64,000 bases of DNA. Source: an uncultured Acidobacteriaceae bacterium (lineage in GTDB: Bacteria; Acidobacteriota; Terriglobia; Terriglobales; Acidobacteriaceae). The notes under the pieces were generated by a model. That model worked only from the letters and a program-made list of their open reading frames with translations. It made no database searches and had not been told where the DNA came from. The DNA is taken from NCBI GenBank assembly GCA_903904755.1, contig CAIVDV010000024.1:1-64000 (forward strand), given 5' to 3'. The translations under genes were made by a program, and so were the position numbers. Below, piece after piece: positions 16,025-24,395 of this stretch (its first letter is position 1; every line of letters starts with the position of its first letter).

Positions 16025-17461
16025 CTACTCCCGCCCCTTCTTCCGGATCTCGATGTTCAGCCGCTTGATCTTCTGGTTCAGGGTTGAGAGCGGAATGCGG
16101 AACTGCTCGGCGGCCTCGGTCTGGTTGCCGTTACACCGCTCCAGCTTCTCCACAATAATCCGCCGCTCAATGTCCTCGAGAATGTCGAAGAGGCTGGCGT
16201 TGGGATTATGCTCCAGCAGGGCATCCTGAAAGCTGCGCCCGGTGATGTGCCCCGGCAGCAAGCCGGTGTCGATGACAGGGGTATTCGAAAGCACCACGCC
16301 GCGCTCAATGATGTTCTCCAGCTCGCGCACGTTGCCGGGCCACTCGTAGTCCACCAGCGCCCGCATCGCATCAGGCGTCAGCCGCCGCAGTTCCAGGTCG
16401 TTCTCCTTCGAGAAATGCTCCAGGAAGCGATGCACCAGCAGCGGAATATCCTCGCGCCGCGCCCGCAAGGGCGGCAGGTCCACGGCAATCACATTCAACC
16501 GATAGAACAAATCCTCGCGGAACTTCCCATCGCGCACCGCCTGCCGCAGATCCACGTTCGTTGCGGCGACAATGCGCACATCCACCTGAATTTCCTGAGT
16601 CCCGCCCACCTGCATGAATCGCCGGTCCTGCAACACGCGCAGAATCTTCGCCTGCGTATCCATCCCCATGTTGCCGATTTCATCCAGGAAGAGCGTGCCG
16701 CCATTGGCGACCTCAAACAGCCCCTTCTTGGTCGCAATCGCCGAGGTAAACGCGCCCTTCACATGCCCAAACAGGGTCGATTCCAAAAGCTCCGACGGCA
16801 TTGATCCCGTATTCACCGGCACAAACGGCTTGTCCTTGCGTGGCGAGTTGGCATGAAGCGCCTTGGCAATCAGCTCCTTGCCCGTTCCGCTCTCGCCCGT
16901 AATCAGCACGGTGGAGCGGCTCGGCGCCACCTGCGACACCAGGTCGAAGATGCGCAGCATCGTCTCGCTTTTGCCCACAATGTTGTGGAAGTTGTAGCGC
17001 TGCTTCAGCGCCCGCTTGAGCTGGATGTTTTCCGCCTCAGCCTTGTGCCGCGCAATCGCTGAGCGAATATCCGCCATCAGCTTTTCGTTGTCCCACGGCT
17101 TCTGGACAAAGTTCTCCGCACCGGCGCGAATTGCCTCCACAACGTTGTCCACTGTGCCATAGGCGGTAATCATGACCACCGGCAGTTCCGGGTAGGACTC
17201 GTGGATCTGCGGCAGCAATTCCAGCCCGCTTTGGCCCGGCATTGCCAGGTCCAGCAGCACGAGGTCGTAACTGTTACTCGCCAGCTTCTCCAGTCCCTTT
17301 TCGCCGTCAATGGCCATCTCAACGGAGTAGCCCTCAAGCGTCAGCAGAACCTCCAGCGATTCACGAATACCCGCTTCGTCATCAATCACGAGGATGCGCG
17401 CGCCGGCACCAGATTCAGAGGAAGAGGAAGCATTGGTCAAAGCAGATAAAACCTCAGGCAT
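16025..17461 (-). CDS. NtrC-family sigma-54 response regulator
   Basis: The protein is 478 aa. The receiver domain (residues 22-135) has acidic residues D27-D28, phospho-acceptor D71 in LVLLDLAMPG and K121. The AAA+ domain (about 160-390) has Walker A GESGTGKE (189-196), Walker B GGTLFLDEI (254-262) and the sigma-54 contact loop GAFTSA (236-241), where most family members have GAFTGA. A Fis-type helix-turn-helix ends the protein (CNGNQTEAAEQFRIPLSTLN). It activates sigma-54 RNA polymerase when phosphorylated, presumably by the kinase encoded just upstream, whose stop it overlaps by 8 bp. Confidence 0.92.
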   Translation of the reverse strand: MPEVLSALTNASSSSESGAGARILVIDDEAGIRESLEVLLTLEGYSVEMAIDGEKGLEKLASNSYDLVLLDLAMPGQSGLELLPQIHESYPELPVVMITAYGTVDNVVEAIRAGAENFVQKPWDNEKLMADIRSAIARHKAEAENIQLKRALKQRYNFHNIVGKSETMLRIFDLVSQVAPSRSTVLITGESGTGKELIAKALHANSPRKDKPFVPVNTGSMPSELLESTLFGHVKGAFTSAIATKKGLFEVANGGTLFLDEIGNMGMDTQAKILRVLQDRRFMQVGGTQEIQVDVRIVAATNVDLRQAVRDGKFREDLFYRLNVIAVDLPPLRARREDIPLLVHRFLEHFSKENDLELRRLTPDAMRALVDYEWPGNVRELENIIERGVVLSNTPVIDTGLLPGHITGRSFQDALLEHNPNASLFDILEDIERRIIVEKLERCNGNQTEAAEQFRIPLSTLNQKIKRLNIEIRKKGRE

Positions 17462-20333
17462 GGACAGATTTCCTTAATAGCGGGAACTCAAGATGGAAGG
17501 TGGTGCCGATGCCAACCTGGCTTTCCACGTTGATCTTGCCGGCGTGTTCCTGGATGATGCCGTAGCTTACTGCCAGGCCCAATCCAGTTCCGCGCCGCTC
17601 GCCGGGTTTGGGCGCGGTCTTGGTGGTAAAGAAGGGGTCGTAAATCCGCTTCAAATGTTCCGGTGCAATGCCGGATCCGGAGTCGGCAATTGAGGCTTCC
17701 ACGTGCCCGTTGGCGCGCGTGGATACCTGCAGCGTTCCACCCTGCGGCATGGCGTCCTTTGCGTTCAGCAGCAGATTCAGAAACACCTGCTGCAGCTTGC
17801 CAGGGTTGCCGTGAATCGCCGGCAGTGTCTCGCTCAACTCCAGCGCTACCTGGATATTTGCGGTCTTCATCTGGTGTTCCACCAGCGCCAGTGTGTCGCG
17901 AATCACCTGGTTCAAATCCGTATCGCGAAACTCCGTCGTTGACGTGCGCGAAAAATTCAGCAGCCCGTTGGCAATCTCGCTCGCACGGAAGCTCTGCTGC
18001 GTAATGCGCTCGAGCAGCGGTGCCAGCCGCTTGTCGTCTTTCATCTGCTTGGTCAGCATCTGCGCGTAGCTGGAAATCACGGCCAGCGGCGTGTTGATTT
18101 CATGCGCCACGCCGGCCGCGAGCAATCCAATCGAGCTCAGCTTGTCCGCCTGCGCCAACTGGCCTTCCAGTGCCACCCGCTCGGTAATGTCATCCACCAG
18201 CACAATGCGGCCCACCGCAATAAAATCGCGGCTCATCAGCGGGGCCACAGCAATGTTCGCCGTGCGCTGTTCGCCGGCGCGTGTCGTCAGCCGGAACTTG
18301 TACAAATGATGCACGCCAGATTCGTTGCGGAACTGGTCAAACGCATCCATGAACTCGGCAGGGAAGACCTCCGCCAGCGGCTGCCCCAGAGCCTCTTTCC
18401 GGCTCAGCGCATACATCGCTTCCATCTGCGTATTCCAGCTCTCAATGCGGTCTTCCAGGTCCACCGCCAGGATGCCCACATTGATGGATTCAACGATGTT
18501 TTCGTTGAACTCCTTCAGCCGCTCAAACTCCGCAATCTGCTCCTGCAACTGCGCATACAGGCTCGCATTCTGCAACGCAATCCCGATGTAGCTCGCCAGC
18601 GATTCCAGCAACTCCACATCTTCGCTGGAAAGGAAATCGCCGCCAATCGTGCGCCCCAACCCAATGACAGCTATTGTGCGTGAGTGGTCCCCGTCTGACA
18701 CCCGACATGGCAGGTAATAGTTCAGGTCCAGCAGTGCCGCCGTCTGCTGCTGACTGTCCGTCAGTTGCGGATTCAGCTGGGTATTTTCCAGGAAGACATG
18801 GGGCTTTGTCGCAGAGTCATCAAAGTGCAGAAAACCCATGTCGAGCAGGCGCGGGGCTAGCACAATTTCGTTCGGTATCCCGTGCGCATCTGCCAGCCGG
18901 TACTGCCCATCCGTCTCCGCCAGGAAGATGCCCACCTTGGCGACCAGCAGCGCCTTTGGCAGCCGGTCGACCACGGATCGCATCAGCGCGCCCAGGTCCG
19001 TCTCAGAACTCAATCCCCGGCCAAACTCCACGAGCGCATGACGGTAGTCATACTTGTGCCGGTCAAATACCTGATCCACCCAGGTCTGGAAGCGGCGCTT
19101 CAGAGGCTCAAAGATCTGGGCGGTAATCAGAATCGTCAGTACCAGGCCAATCTCGCGCACCGTCTCAGGGAGATAGTTGTGCACCCGCTCGGAAATCAGC
19201 GCCACCGCGCCAAAATACACACCCACCAGCGTGCCCGTGGCCAGCGTATAGGCGACGCCGCGTTTGAAGATGAGGTCTGTGTCCATCAGGCGGTAACGCA
19301 CAATGGCCCAACTGAAGGTAAGCGGCAGAAATACCAGCGAAAGCCCAGCCAGCTTCTGCAGCAGCAGCGGCACCGGCACACCCGTCAGGTAGGGAATGGC
19401 ATACAGCACGGTAAACGGCAGCACCGCCAGCAGTGTGCCACGCGTGAGCCACTTCAACTGCTGCCGCAGCAGCGGAGTGTTCGCGCGCGAGTAGCTGCGC
19501 AGGAAGAGCACCGCAGCAAAGACAAAGTACGCAGCCACATAGGCCGTGGCAATCTGGTCCAGCTTCAATCGCAGCGCAAAGGTCGCCTGCCAGAGCAGCA
19601 CGGCGGCCACCCGCATGCCCACCACGCCAATCGCCGGCGCATAAATCAGCGGCAGCAGCCAGCGGCGGCTGATGCGGCGCAAACGCTCTTCCGGGAAGAC
19701 CAGTGCAAAGTGCAGGAAGAGCGCCGGCTGCAGCGCCTCTGCCAGCACATTGCCCCAGTAGAAGGTCCAATCCAGGTTGTCCAGGCGACCCGTGTAGTGG
19801 AAGGTATTCAGCGCAAACGAAACCAGGCAGAAGACATAAAAATGCGTTGCCCGCGGAGCCGTCCACCGCCGGAACAGCACGTACAGGCCAATCGCCAGGT
19901 AGACCAGGCCAATCAGGACCGTGAGGTGCAGCATTGAACGGTCTGCCGGCACCGGAATGACCACCACGGGTGTATCCAGCGGAATGCCGCGGCGAATAAT
20001 CGAGTAGTTTGCCTTGCCGTAAACGTCGGTCCGCTTCAGTTCGCGGTTCAGGTCCGCGCCAATCTCCACCGTGTGGTCGTTGATGGCCGTGAGCAGGTCG
20101 CCGGGCTCAATGCCGGCTTCCGCGCCCGGACTGCCGGCGTTCACAGTGCGGGCCACGAGGCCGTTGACGGCTTCGCCATTGGCGATGGTCGTCGTCTCGG
20201 TCCAATTCACTCCATCGTCCGGCTGCTGGTACAGGCTCTCCTGCTGCACATTGAAGATCGCCAGCAACATCAAAGTCACTGTGGCAATGCCGAGCAGCGT
20301 TGCAACCAGACGGTTATAGAGATTGGATTCCAT
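17454..20333 (-). CDS. Membrane sensor histidine kinase with PDZ, GAF and PAS domains
   Basis: The protein is 959 aa. One N-terminal helix (about 8-28) leads to a periplasmic PDZ-like domain (about 45-125, containing GSPGAEAGIEPGDLLTAIN). About eight membrane helices span 130-385. A cytosolic GAF-like domain (about 435-600), a PAS domain (about 615-725), a HisKA domain with phospho-acceptor H744 in GVAHEINTPL, and an HATPase domain (N box LLNAKDAM, G boxes DSGSGIA and GTGLGLAVS) follow. The PDZ domain suggests sensing of envelope protein ends or a membrane ligand. It is cotranscribed with the NtrC-type regulator, and a sigma-54-type promoter lies just upstream. Confidence 0.9.
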   Translation of the reverse strand: MESNLYNRLVATLLGIATVTLMLLAIFNVQQESLYQQPDDGVNWTETTTIANGEAVNGLVARTVNAGSPGAEAGIEPGDLLTAINDHTVEIGADLNRELKRTDVYGKANYSIIRRGIPLDTPVVVIPVPADRSMLHLTVLIGLVYLAIGLYVLFRRWTAPRATHFYVFCLVSFALNTFHYTGRLDNLDWTFYWGNVLAEALQPALFLHFALVFPEERLRRISRRWLLPLIYAPAIGVVGMRVAAVLLWQATFALRLKLDQIATAYVAAYFVFAAVLFLRSYSRANTPLLRQQLKWLTRGTLLAVLPFTVLYAIPYLTGVPVPLLLQKLAGLSLVFLPLTFSWAIVRYRLMDTDLIFKRGVAYTLATGTLVGVYFGAVALISERVHNYLPETVREIGLVLTILITAQIFEPLKRRFQTWVDQVFDRHKYDYRHALVEFGRGLSSETDLGALMRSVVDRLPKALLVAKVGIFLAETDGQYRLADAHGIPNEIVLAPRLLDMGFLHFDDSATKPHVFLENTQLNPQLTDSQQQTAALLDLNYYLPCRVSDGDHSRTIAVIGLGRTIGGDFLSSEDVELLESLASYIGIALQNASLYAQLQEQIAEFERLKEFNENIVESINVGILAVDLEDRIESWNTQMEAMYALSRKEALGQPLAEVFPAEFMDAFDQFRNESGVHHLYKFRLTTRAGEQRTANIAVAPLMSRDFIAVGRIVLVDDITERVALEGQLAQADKLSSIGLLAAGVAHEINTPLAVISSYAQMLTKQMKDDKRLAPLLERITQQSFRASEIANGLLNFSRTSTTEFRDTDLNQVIRDTLALVEHQMKTANIQVALELSETLPAIHGNPGKLQQVFLNLLLNAKDAMPQGGTLQVSTRANGHVEASIADSGSGIAPEHLKRIYDPFFTTKTAPKPGERRGTGLGLAVSYGIIQEHAGKINVESQVGIGTTFHLEFPLLRKSVHA

Positions 20334-20360
20334 GGGGTGGACCCTTAACTGATAAACGGA

Positions 20361-20376
20361 TGCACGTTTATTGCCA
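20361..20376 (-). promoter_or_regulatory. Sigma-54 (-24/-12) promoter of the kinase/regulator operon
   Basis: On the minus strand TGGCAAT-N4-GTGCA has GG and GC exactly 12 bases apart, the invariant feature of -24/-12 promoters. It is about 30-45 bp upstream of the kinase start codon. The operon encodes a sigma-54 activator, so autoregulation is plausible. Confidence 0.55.
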
Positions 20377-20560
20377 TGTGTCGTCGCGGGCGGCAGAAAT
20401 CCAAGGAAAACCGCTAAACCCCTGAAAACACTGGAGAGTGTGACGGGTTAACTCGGCCATCGTTACCCCGCAAATCTGGAAAAGCGGGGAAAATCTTCAA
20501 AATTGTGAGTTGCAAATCCCAGGAAAGGGATTGAGATATGGAAAAGCATATTCGCGTGTT

Positions 20561-20582
20561 CTCCCTATGTTGCCATAGGGAG
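20561..20582. promoter_or_regulatory. Perfect inverted repeat, possible activator binding site
   Basis: CTCCCTATG (20561-20569) and CATAGGGAG (20574-20582) form a 9-bp perfect palindrome with a 4-nt centre. It lies about 200 bp upstream of the sigma-54 promoter, a normal distance for an NtrC-type enhancer site, and 20 bp after araD. No T-tract follows in the araD direction, so a terminator role is less likely. Confidence 0.45.
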
Positions 20583-20602
20583 CCGCAAGTGCCCGGCGTT
20601 TC

Positions 20603-21316
20603 CTACTTTTCAGCCCGCTGCCCGTAGGTCGCCCTGGGGCCATGCTTGCGCTGGTAGTGGTGCTCGGCCACGTATCCTGCCAGCCCCTCGGCCGGCGCAC
20701 CCAGGAGCACGCTCCTGTACGCCAGCCGCGCAATAAACTCCAGCAGGTCAGCATGTTCCACCGCTGCCGCCGCCGTCTTGCCCCACGCAAAAGGCGCATG
20801 CCCCGCCACCAGAACCCCCGGCACCGCCAGCGGGTCCAGCTTGCGCGCATGGAAGAGCCGCGCAATCACCGCACCCGTATTCAGCACATAGGCCTCTTCC
20901 ACCTCGGCGGCGGTCAGGGGTTCGGCGAGCGGAACCTCCCCGTGGAAGTAATCGGCATGGGTCGTCCCGTAGCAGGGAATTGGCCGGCAGGCCTGCGCCC
21001 AACTGGTGGCAAACTCAGAGTGCGTGTGGACCACGCCGCCAATCTGCGGAAACTCCCGGTACAGCAGCAGGTGCGTATCGAGGTCGCTTGAGGGATTCAG
21101 CGTGCCCTCCACCACGGTGCCGTCCAGCGTTGTCAGCACCAGGTCCTCAGCCTTCAGCGTGGCATAGCTTACCCCGCTCGGCTTGATCGCCACCATCGGC
21201 TCAGCCCCCGTGCGGTCAATTCCGCTGGCGTTGCCAAAGGTGTGCAGTGCCAGCCCACGGGTGGCAATCTCCTGGTTGGCGCGAAGGACCTGTTGACGGA
21301 GTTCAGGCAGAAGCAT
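20603..21316 (-). CDS. araD: L-ribulose-5-phosphate 4-epimerase
   Basis: The protein is 237 aa, the usual AraD length. It is a class II aldolase-fold zinc enzyme: HTFGNASGID (substrate loop), VAIKPSGVSY, VVHTHSEFATSWA (zinc His pair), HADYFHGEVP with further His residues, and GHAPFAWGKTAAAAVEHA. It interconverts L-ribulose-5-phosphate and D-xylulose-5-phosphate in L-arabinose use. The ATG at 21316 begins the family-typical LLPELRQQVLRAN helix; an upstream in-frame ATG at 21340 is close to the predicted transcription start and less likely. araA and araB are not in the window. The divergent neighbour is an arabinofuranosidase-like enzyme. Confidence 0.92.
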   Translation of the reverse strand: MLLPELRQQVLRANQEIATRGLALHTFGNASGIDRTGAEPMVAIKPSGVSYATLKAEDLVLTTLDGTVVEGTLNPSSDLDTHLLLYREFPQIGGVVHTHSEFATSWAQACRPIPCYGTTHADYFHGEVPLAEPLTAAEVEEAYVLNTGAVIARLFHARKLDPLAVPGVLVAGHAPFAWGKTAAAAVEHADLLEFIARLAYRSVLLGAPAEGLAGYVAEHHYQRKHGPRATYGQRAEK

Positions 21317-21350
21317 GGAAGGTACCTCAGGGATGTCCATGAATTCGGAA

Positions 21351-21366
21351 AGCGTTTTCCGTGCCA
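21351..21366 (-). promoter_or_regulatory. Sigma-54-like (-24/-12) promoter of araD
   Basis: On the minus strand TGGCACG-N4-ACGCT has a perfect -24 element and the invariant GG/GC spacing of 12 bases; the -12 element matches the consensus only at GC and the last T. It would start transcription near 21340, about 25 bp before the araD start. The NtrC-type regulator encoded 4 kb away is a candidate activator. Confidence 0.45.
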
Positions 21367-21514
21367 GTTTATCAGCAATCCATCCCGTTTCCCGCCGACC
21401 CGTGTCCCGCGCCATTTTCCCCGGCGTATTATTGGGCCAGAATTTGGGGCATGAATTTGCCTGGCCGACCCAGCCCGCACCTCACCATCAGGCAGCCTCC
21501 GGAGGAATCTCCCC

Positions 21515-23272
21515 GTGAACCGTCGTTCGTTTGTCCGCGCTATCTCTCTGGCTCCTCTCGCCGGCGCTCTCCAGCCTGGGTACGCCCTTGCCTCAGACCG
21601 TCCGTCTGCGGCCAAGACCGACCCGGCCTCAGGCAGCCCCAATCATCCCCTGCACACGCGCTATCAGCTCACCCTCCAGCGCGTTCTCCAGGGTGAGTCA
21701 CCGGCCTACACGGAAGACTTCATCCTTGAAGACGTTCGCCCCACCCCCGGCCGCCGCTTTACGGAGTACTCCGGCGACGTCTCCGGCCGCTATATCGGTG
21801 CGCTCGCCACCGCCTCCCGTGCCTACGGCACCCATTTCCCCGGTCTTGGCCCGCTGGTGGAGAAAGTCATCGCCCTGCAGAAGCCCGATGGCTGCTTCGG
21901 CTCCGGCTTCCACCTCGACCAGCCCACCGACCAGGACATGGCTCTGCTCTGGGGCAACGGCCGGCTCCTCGTCGGTCTGCTGGAGTACTACCGGCTTACC
22001 CCCTCACCCGTTGTCCTCGCCGCCTGCCGCCGGCTCGGCGACTTCCTGGTCACCGTCGGGCCAAAGATGCTCTCGCAGGAGATCCGCGACGGCTTCGGCG
22101 CGCAGCACTTCGCCTCCAGCTACATCTGCTGGACCCAGCAGGTCGAGGGCCTCGCCAATCTTTTTGCCGTTACCCGCGACGACCGCTACCGCAGCCTGGC
22201 TGAGCAAATCATCGCCGTCACTGAGCGCCGCCCCAGCGACCACGTCCACGGCTACCTCACCAGCGTGCGTGGATGGGTGGACCTGTACACCGCCACCGCC
22301 GATGGCACGCTGCTGGCCAAATGCGAAGCGGCCTGGCACGATGTCGCCGCATCCCGGGATCTGCTGCTGACCGGCGGCGTCCCCGAGGGCTGGAGCCCCA
22401 ATGGTCACCGCACCGAGGGCTGCGCCGAGGCCGACTGGCTGCGCCTCAGCCTCGCCCTCTGGCATACCACCGGCAAGCAGGAGTACCTCGCCATGGCCGA
22501 AAAGACCGCCTTCAACGAGCTTGCCTTCAACCAGTACGCCGGCGGAGACTTCGGCCACCGCGTCTACAGCGATACCGGCCTGCCCGCCGGCGGCGCGGTC
22601 CGCGCCTGGTGGTGCTGCACCCTTCATGGCCTTCGCTACTTTCCGGATCTCCAGGCGAGCGCCTTCCGCACCACGCCCAGCGGCTGGACGTATGACCTGC
22701 CCATCGACGCGACCCTCCAGACGCCAACCCACTCGGCCAGCGCCGAATCCACCCTCGGCGTCGACGGCAAGGTCACAATCACCCTCCACACCTCCGGCGA
22801 CGCCATCTTCCACTTTCGCCAGCCAGAGTGGGCCAGCAGCCAATTCCTCCGCGTCAACGGTGCCCCCGTCCAGCACACTTGCGAAGAGGGTTACGCCAAA
22901 ATCCAGCGCTTCTGGCAAGCAGGCGACCGCATCCAGGTCACGTACGGCATCGACCTTCGCCGCGAGCCAGCCGGCAACAATCGGGTTTGCTTCTGGTTTG
23001 GCCCCTGGCTGCTGGGCGCACCCTCTTCCGCCAACCCCGATTACTTCAACGAACTCACCACAGAAAACCGCATCGGCACCGAGATCCACCTGGTAGACCG
23101 ATCCAATTCCCAGGCAGGGTTCGCCGTCCCCATTGCCGCCAGCGTCTTCCAGTACATCCCGGCCGAGTTTCCGGACCAGCCCCAGCAGGTTGCTCTGCGC
23201 GCCATCGCTGAAGAGACCGGCCAGGTTACCACTTCCTGGGAACTGCGCTTTCTCACGAAATCCGGGGTGTAA
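21515..23272 (+). CDS. GH127-like beta-L-arabinofuranosidase, Tat-exported
   Basis: The protein is 585 aa from a GTG start with GGAGG 9 nt upstream. The N terminus has a twin-arginine signal (MNRRSFVRAISLAPLAGAL). An (alpha/alpha)6 barrel follows. The GH127 zinc/cysteine site is visible as E301-G-C303 and the C367-C368 pair (WWCCTLHG), which correspond to the Glu, Cys and Cys-Cys ligands of beta-L-arabinofuranosidases such as HypBA1. The segment before E301 lacks the usual GEAF acid/base motif, so this is a divergent subfamily. It probably releases L-arabinose in the periplasm, matching the divergent araD. Confidence 0.8.
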   Translation: MNRRSFVRAISLAPLAGALQPGYALASDRPSAAKTDPASGSPNHPLHTRYQLTLQRVLQGESPAYTEDFILEDVRPTPGRRFTEYSGDVSGRYIGALATASRAYGTHFPGLGPLVEKVIALQKPDGCFGSGFHLDQPTDQDMALLWGNGRLLVGLLEYYRLTPSPVVLAACRRLGDFLVTVGPKMLSQEIRDGFGAQHFASSYICWTQQVEGLANLFAVTRDDRYRSLAEQIIAVTERRPSDHVHGYLTSVRGWVDLYTATADGTLLAKCEAAWHDVAASRDLLLTGGVPEGWSPNGHRTEGCAEADWLRLSLALWHTTGKQEYLAMAEKTAFNELAFNQYAGGDFGHRVYSDTGLPAGGAVRAWWCCTLHGLRYFPDLQASAFRTTPSGWTYDLPIDATLQTPTHSASAESTLGVDGKVTITLHTSGDAIFHFRQPEWASSQFLRVNGAPVQHTCEEGYAKIQRFWQAGDRIQVTYGIDLRREPAGNNRVCFWFGPWLLGAPSSANPDYFNELTTENRIGTEIHLVDRSNSQAGFAVPIAASVFQYIPAEFPDQPQQVALRAIAEETGQVTTSWELRFLTKSGV

Positions 23273-23329
23273 TCGAATCCTGAGCCGAGCCGTGTAAACC
23301 CGCCCGCAGATTCGCCGTCTACCAAAGCG

Positions 23330-23908
23330 ATGGCAACTACGACGGCAATACTGGAGAGTATGGAGAGACCGGAGCAGGCACAAGCGGTGCCAACCGACTT
23401 CAACCAGGTTGCGGCAAAATGCCGTCCGCAGATTTTTCGATTTCTGCTCTCGTCCCTGCGCGACCCGGACGCGGCAGAAACGCTTACGCAGGACTGCCTG
23501 CTGAAGGGCTTTCGCAACTGGGCCAGCTTCCGCGGTGAATCCAGCGAGCTTACCTGGCTGCTGCGCATCGCCATCAACCTGCAGCGCGACCACTGGCGCA
23601 ACCGGCGGCTGCAGTTCTGGAAGCGGACGCAGACGAACACGGTGGACTCCGACGATGCCAGCCAGTGGTTGCCAAGTCTAGAGTCCAGCCCGGAGCAGCA
23701 GGTGCTGGCCCGGGAGCAGGTCAAGGCGATGTGGAAGGTTGTCGAAGGCCTCAGCGAGCGGCAGCGGACGGTTTTCATGCTGCGCCACGTGGAAGAGATG
23801 GAATTACAGGAGATCGCCCAAGCGACGGGGCTGAGTGAAGGCACCGTAAAAGCGCACCTGTCGCGGGCGATGGTCCGGGTTCGGGCCGGGATTGGGAGCA
23901 GAGTATGA
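23330..23908 (+). CDS. ECF-type RNA polymerase sigma factor
   Basis: The protein is 192 aa. Region 2 runs through RPQIFRFLLSSLRDPDAAETLTQD to the LTWLLRIAINLQRDHWRN segment. Region 4 has the helix-turn-helix LSERQRTVFMLRHVEEMELQEIAQATGLSEGTVKAHLSRA. A short linker between them is typical of ECF sigma factors. The stop overlaps the start of the next gene by 4 bp, as in many sigma/anti-sigma pairs. A Spy/CpxP-like protein follows, so the regulon probably concerns envelope or metal stress. Confidence 0.92.
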   Translation: MATTTAILESMERPEQAQAVPTDFNQVAAKCRPQIFRFLLSSLRDPDAAETLTQDCLLKGFRNWASFRGESSELTWLLRIAINLQRDHWRNRRLQFWKRTQTNTVDSDDASQWLPSLESSPEQQVLAREQVKAMWKVVEGLSERQRTVFMLRHVEEMELQEIAQATGLSEGTVKAHLSRAMVRVRAGIGSRV

Positions 23909-24339
23909 CGCACGACAAAGATAGAAACGAAAAATTCGAGCAGGAAGACCCCCAGGTGGAGGCAGCGTTGCGGAACTTTCGCAATAGCGTGCATGCCTGG
24001 AGCGAGCAGGAGTTCAGCCGTCCCCGCGCCATGGTGCCCCGGCCGGCAACCTGGCTGGCCCGCTGGCACAAGCCGCTGGTTGCCGCGCTCGGTTGCGTGG
24101 TGTTGGTCGCCGGAGCTTCCGTGCCGGTAGGCGTGCGGCACCAGCACGCCGTTGCCGCACAGCAGCAGGCGCAGATTGTTGAGCAGCAGCGGAAGGCCGA
24201 TGAGGCCGCACGCCAGCTTGCACTCAGCAAGGTAGATGACGACCAGCTGATGGCCGACGTGGACGAAGACATTGCCCAGGCAACGCCGGCGGCTCTTGAG
24301 CCGATGGCCAGCCTGATGCGGGAAACCAAAACCAAATAG
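23905..24339 (+). CDS. Single-pass membrane protein, probable anti-sigma factor
   Basis: The protein is 144 aa. An acidic cytosolic N-terminal region of about 55 residues is followed by one membrane helix (about 57-76, PLVAALGCVVLVAGASVPVGV) and a Gln/Ala-rich helical periplasmic part. It has no HxxxCxxC zinc motif. It overlaps the ECF sigma gene by 4 bp, the usual arrangement for its cognate anti-sigma factor, but I recognise no known anti-sigma family in the sequence. The function is inferred from order and topology. Confidence 0.6.
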   Translation: MTHDKDRNEKFEQEDPQVEAALRNFRNSVHAWSEQEFSRPRAMVPRPATWLARWHKPLVAALGCVVLVAGASVPVGVRHQHAVAAQQQAQIVEQQRKADEAARQLALSKVDDDQLMADVDEDIAQATPAALEPMASLMRETKTK

Positions 24340-24395
24340 GCGGCCATCGGGCAACCGGCGGCAAAGACCTGAATACAAATGACGGGGAGAGAAAG

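Noticed and set aside
22004-23593. A 529-codon minus-strand frame over the GH127-like and sigma factor genes
   Set aside because: It spans two real genes in antisense and has Gly/Val-rich shadow composition.
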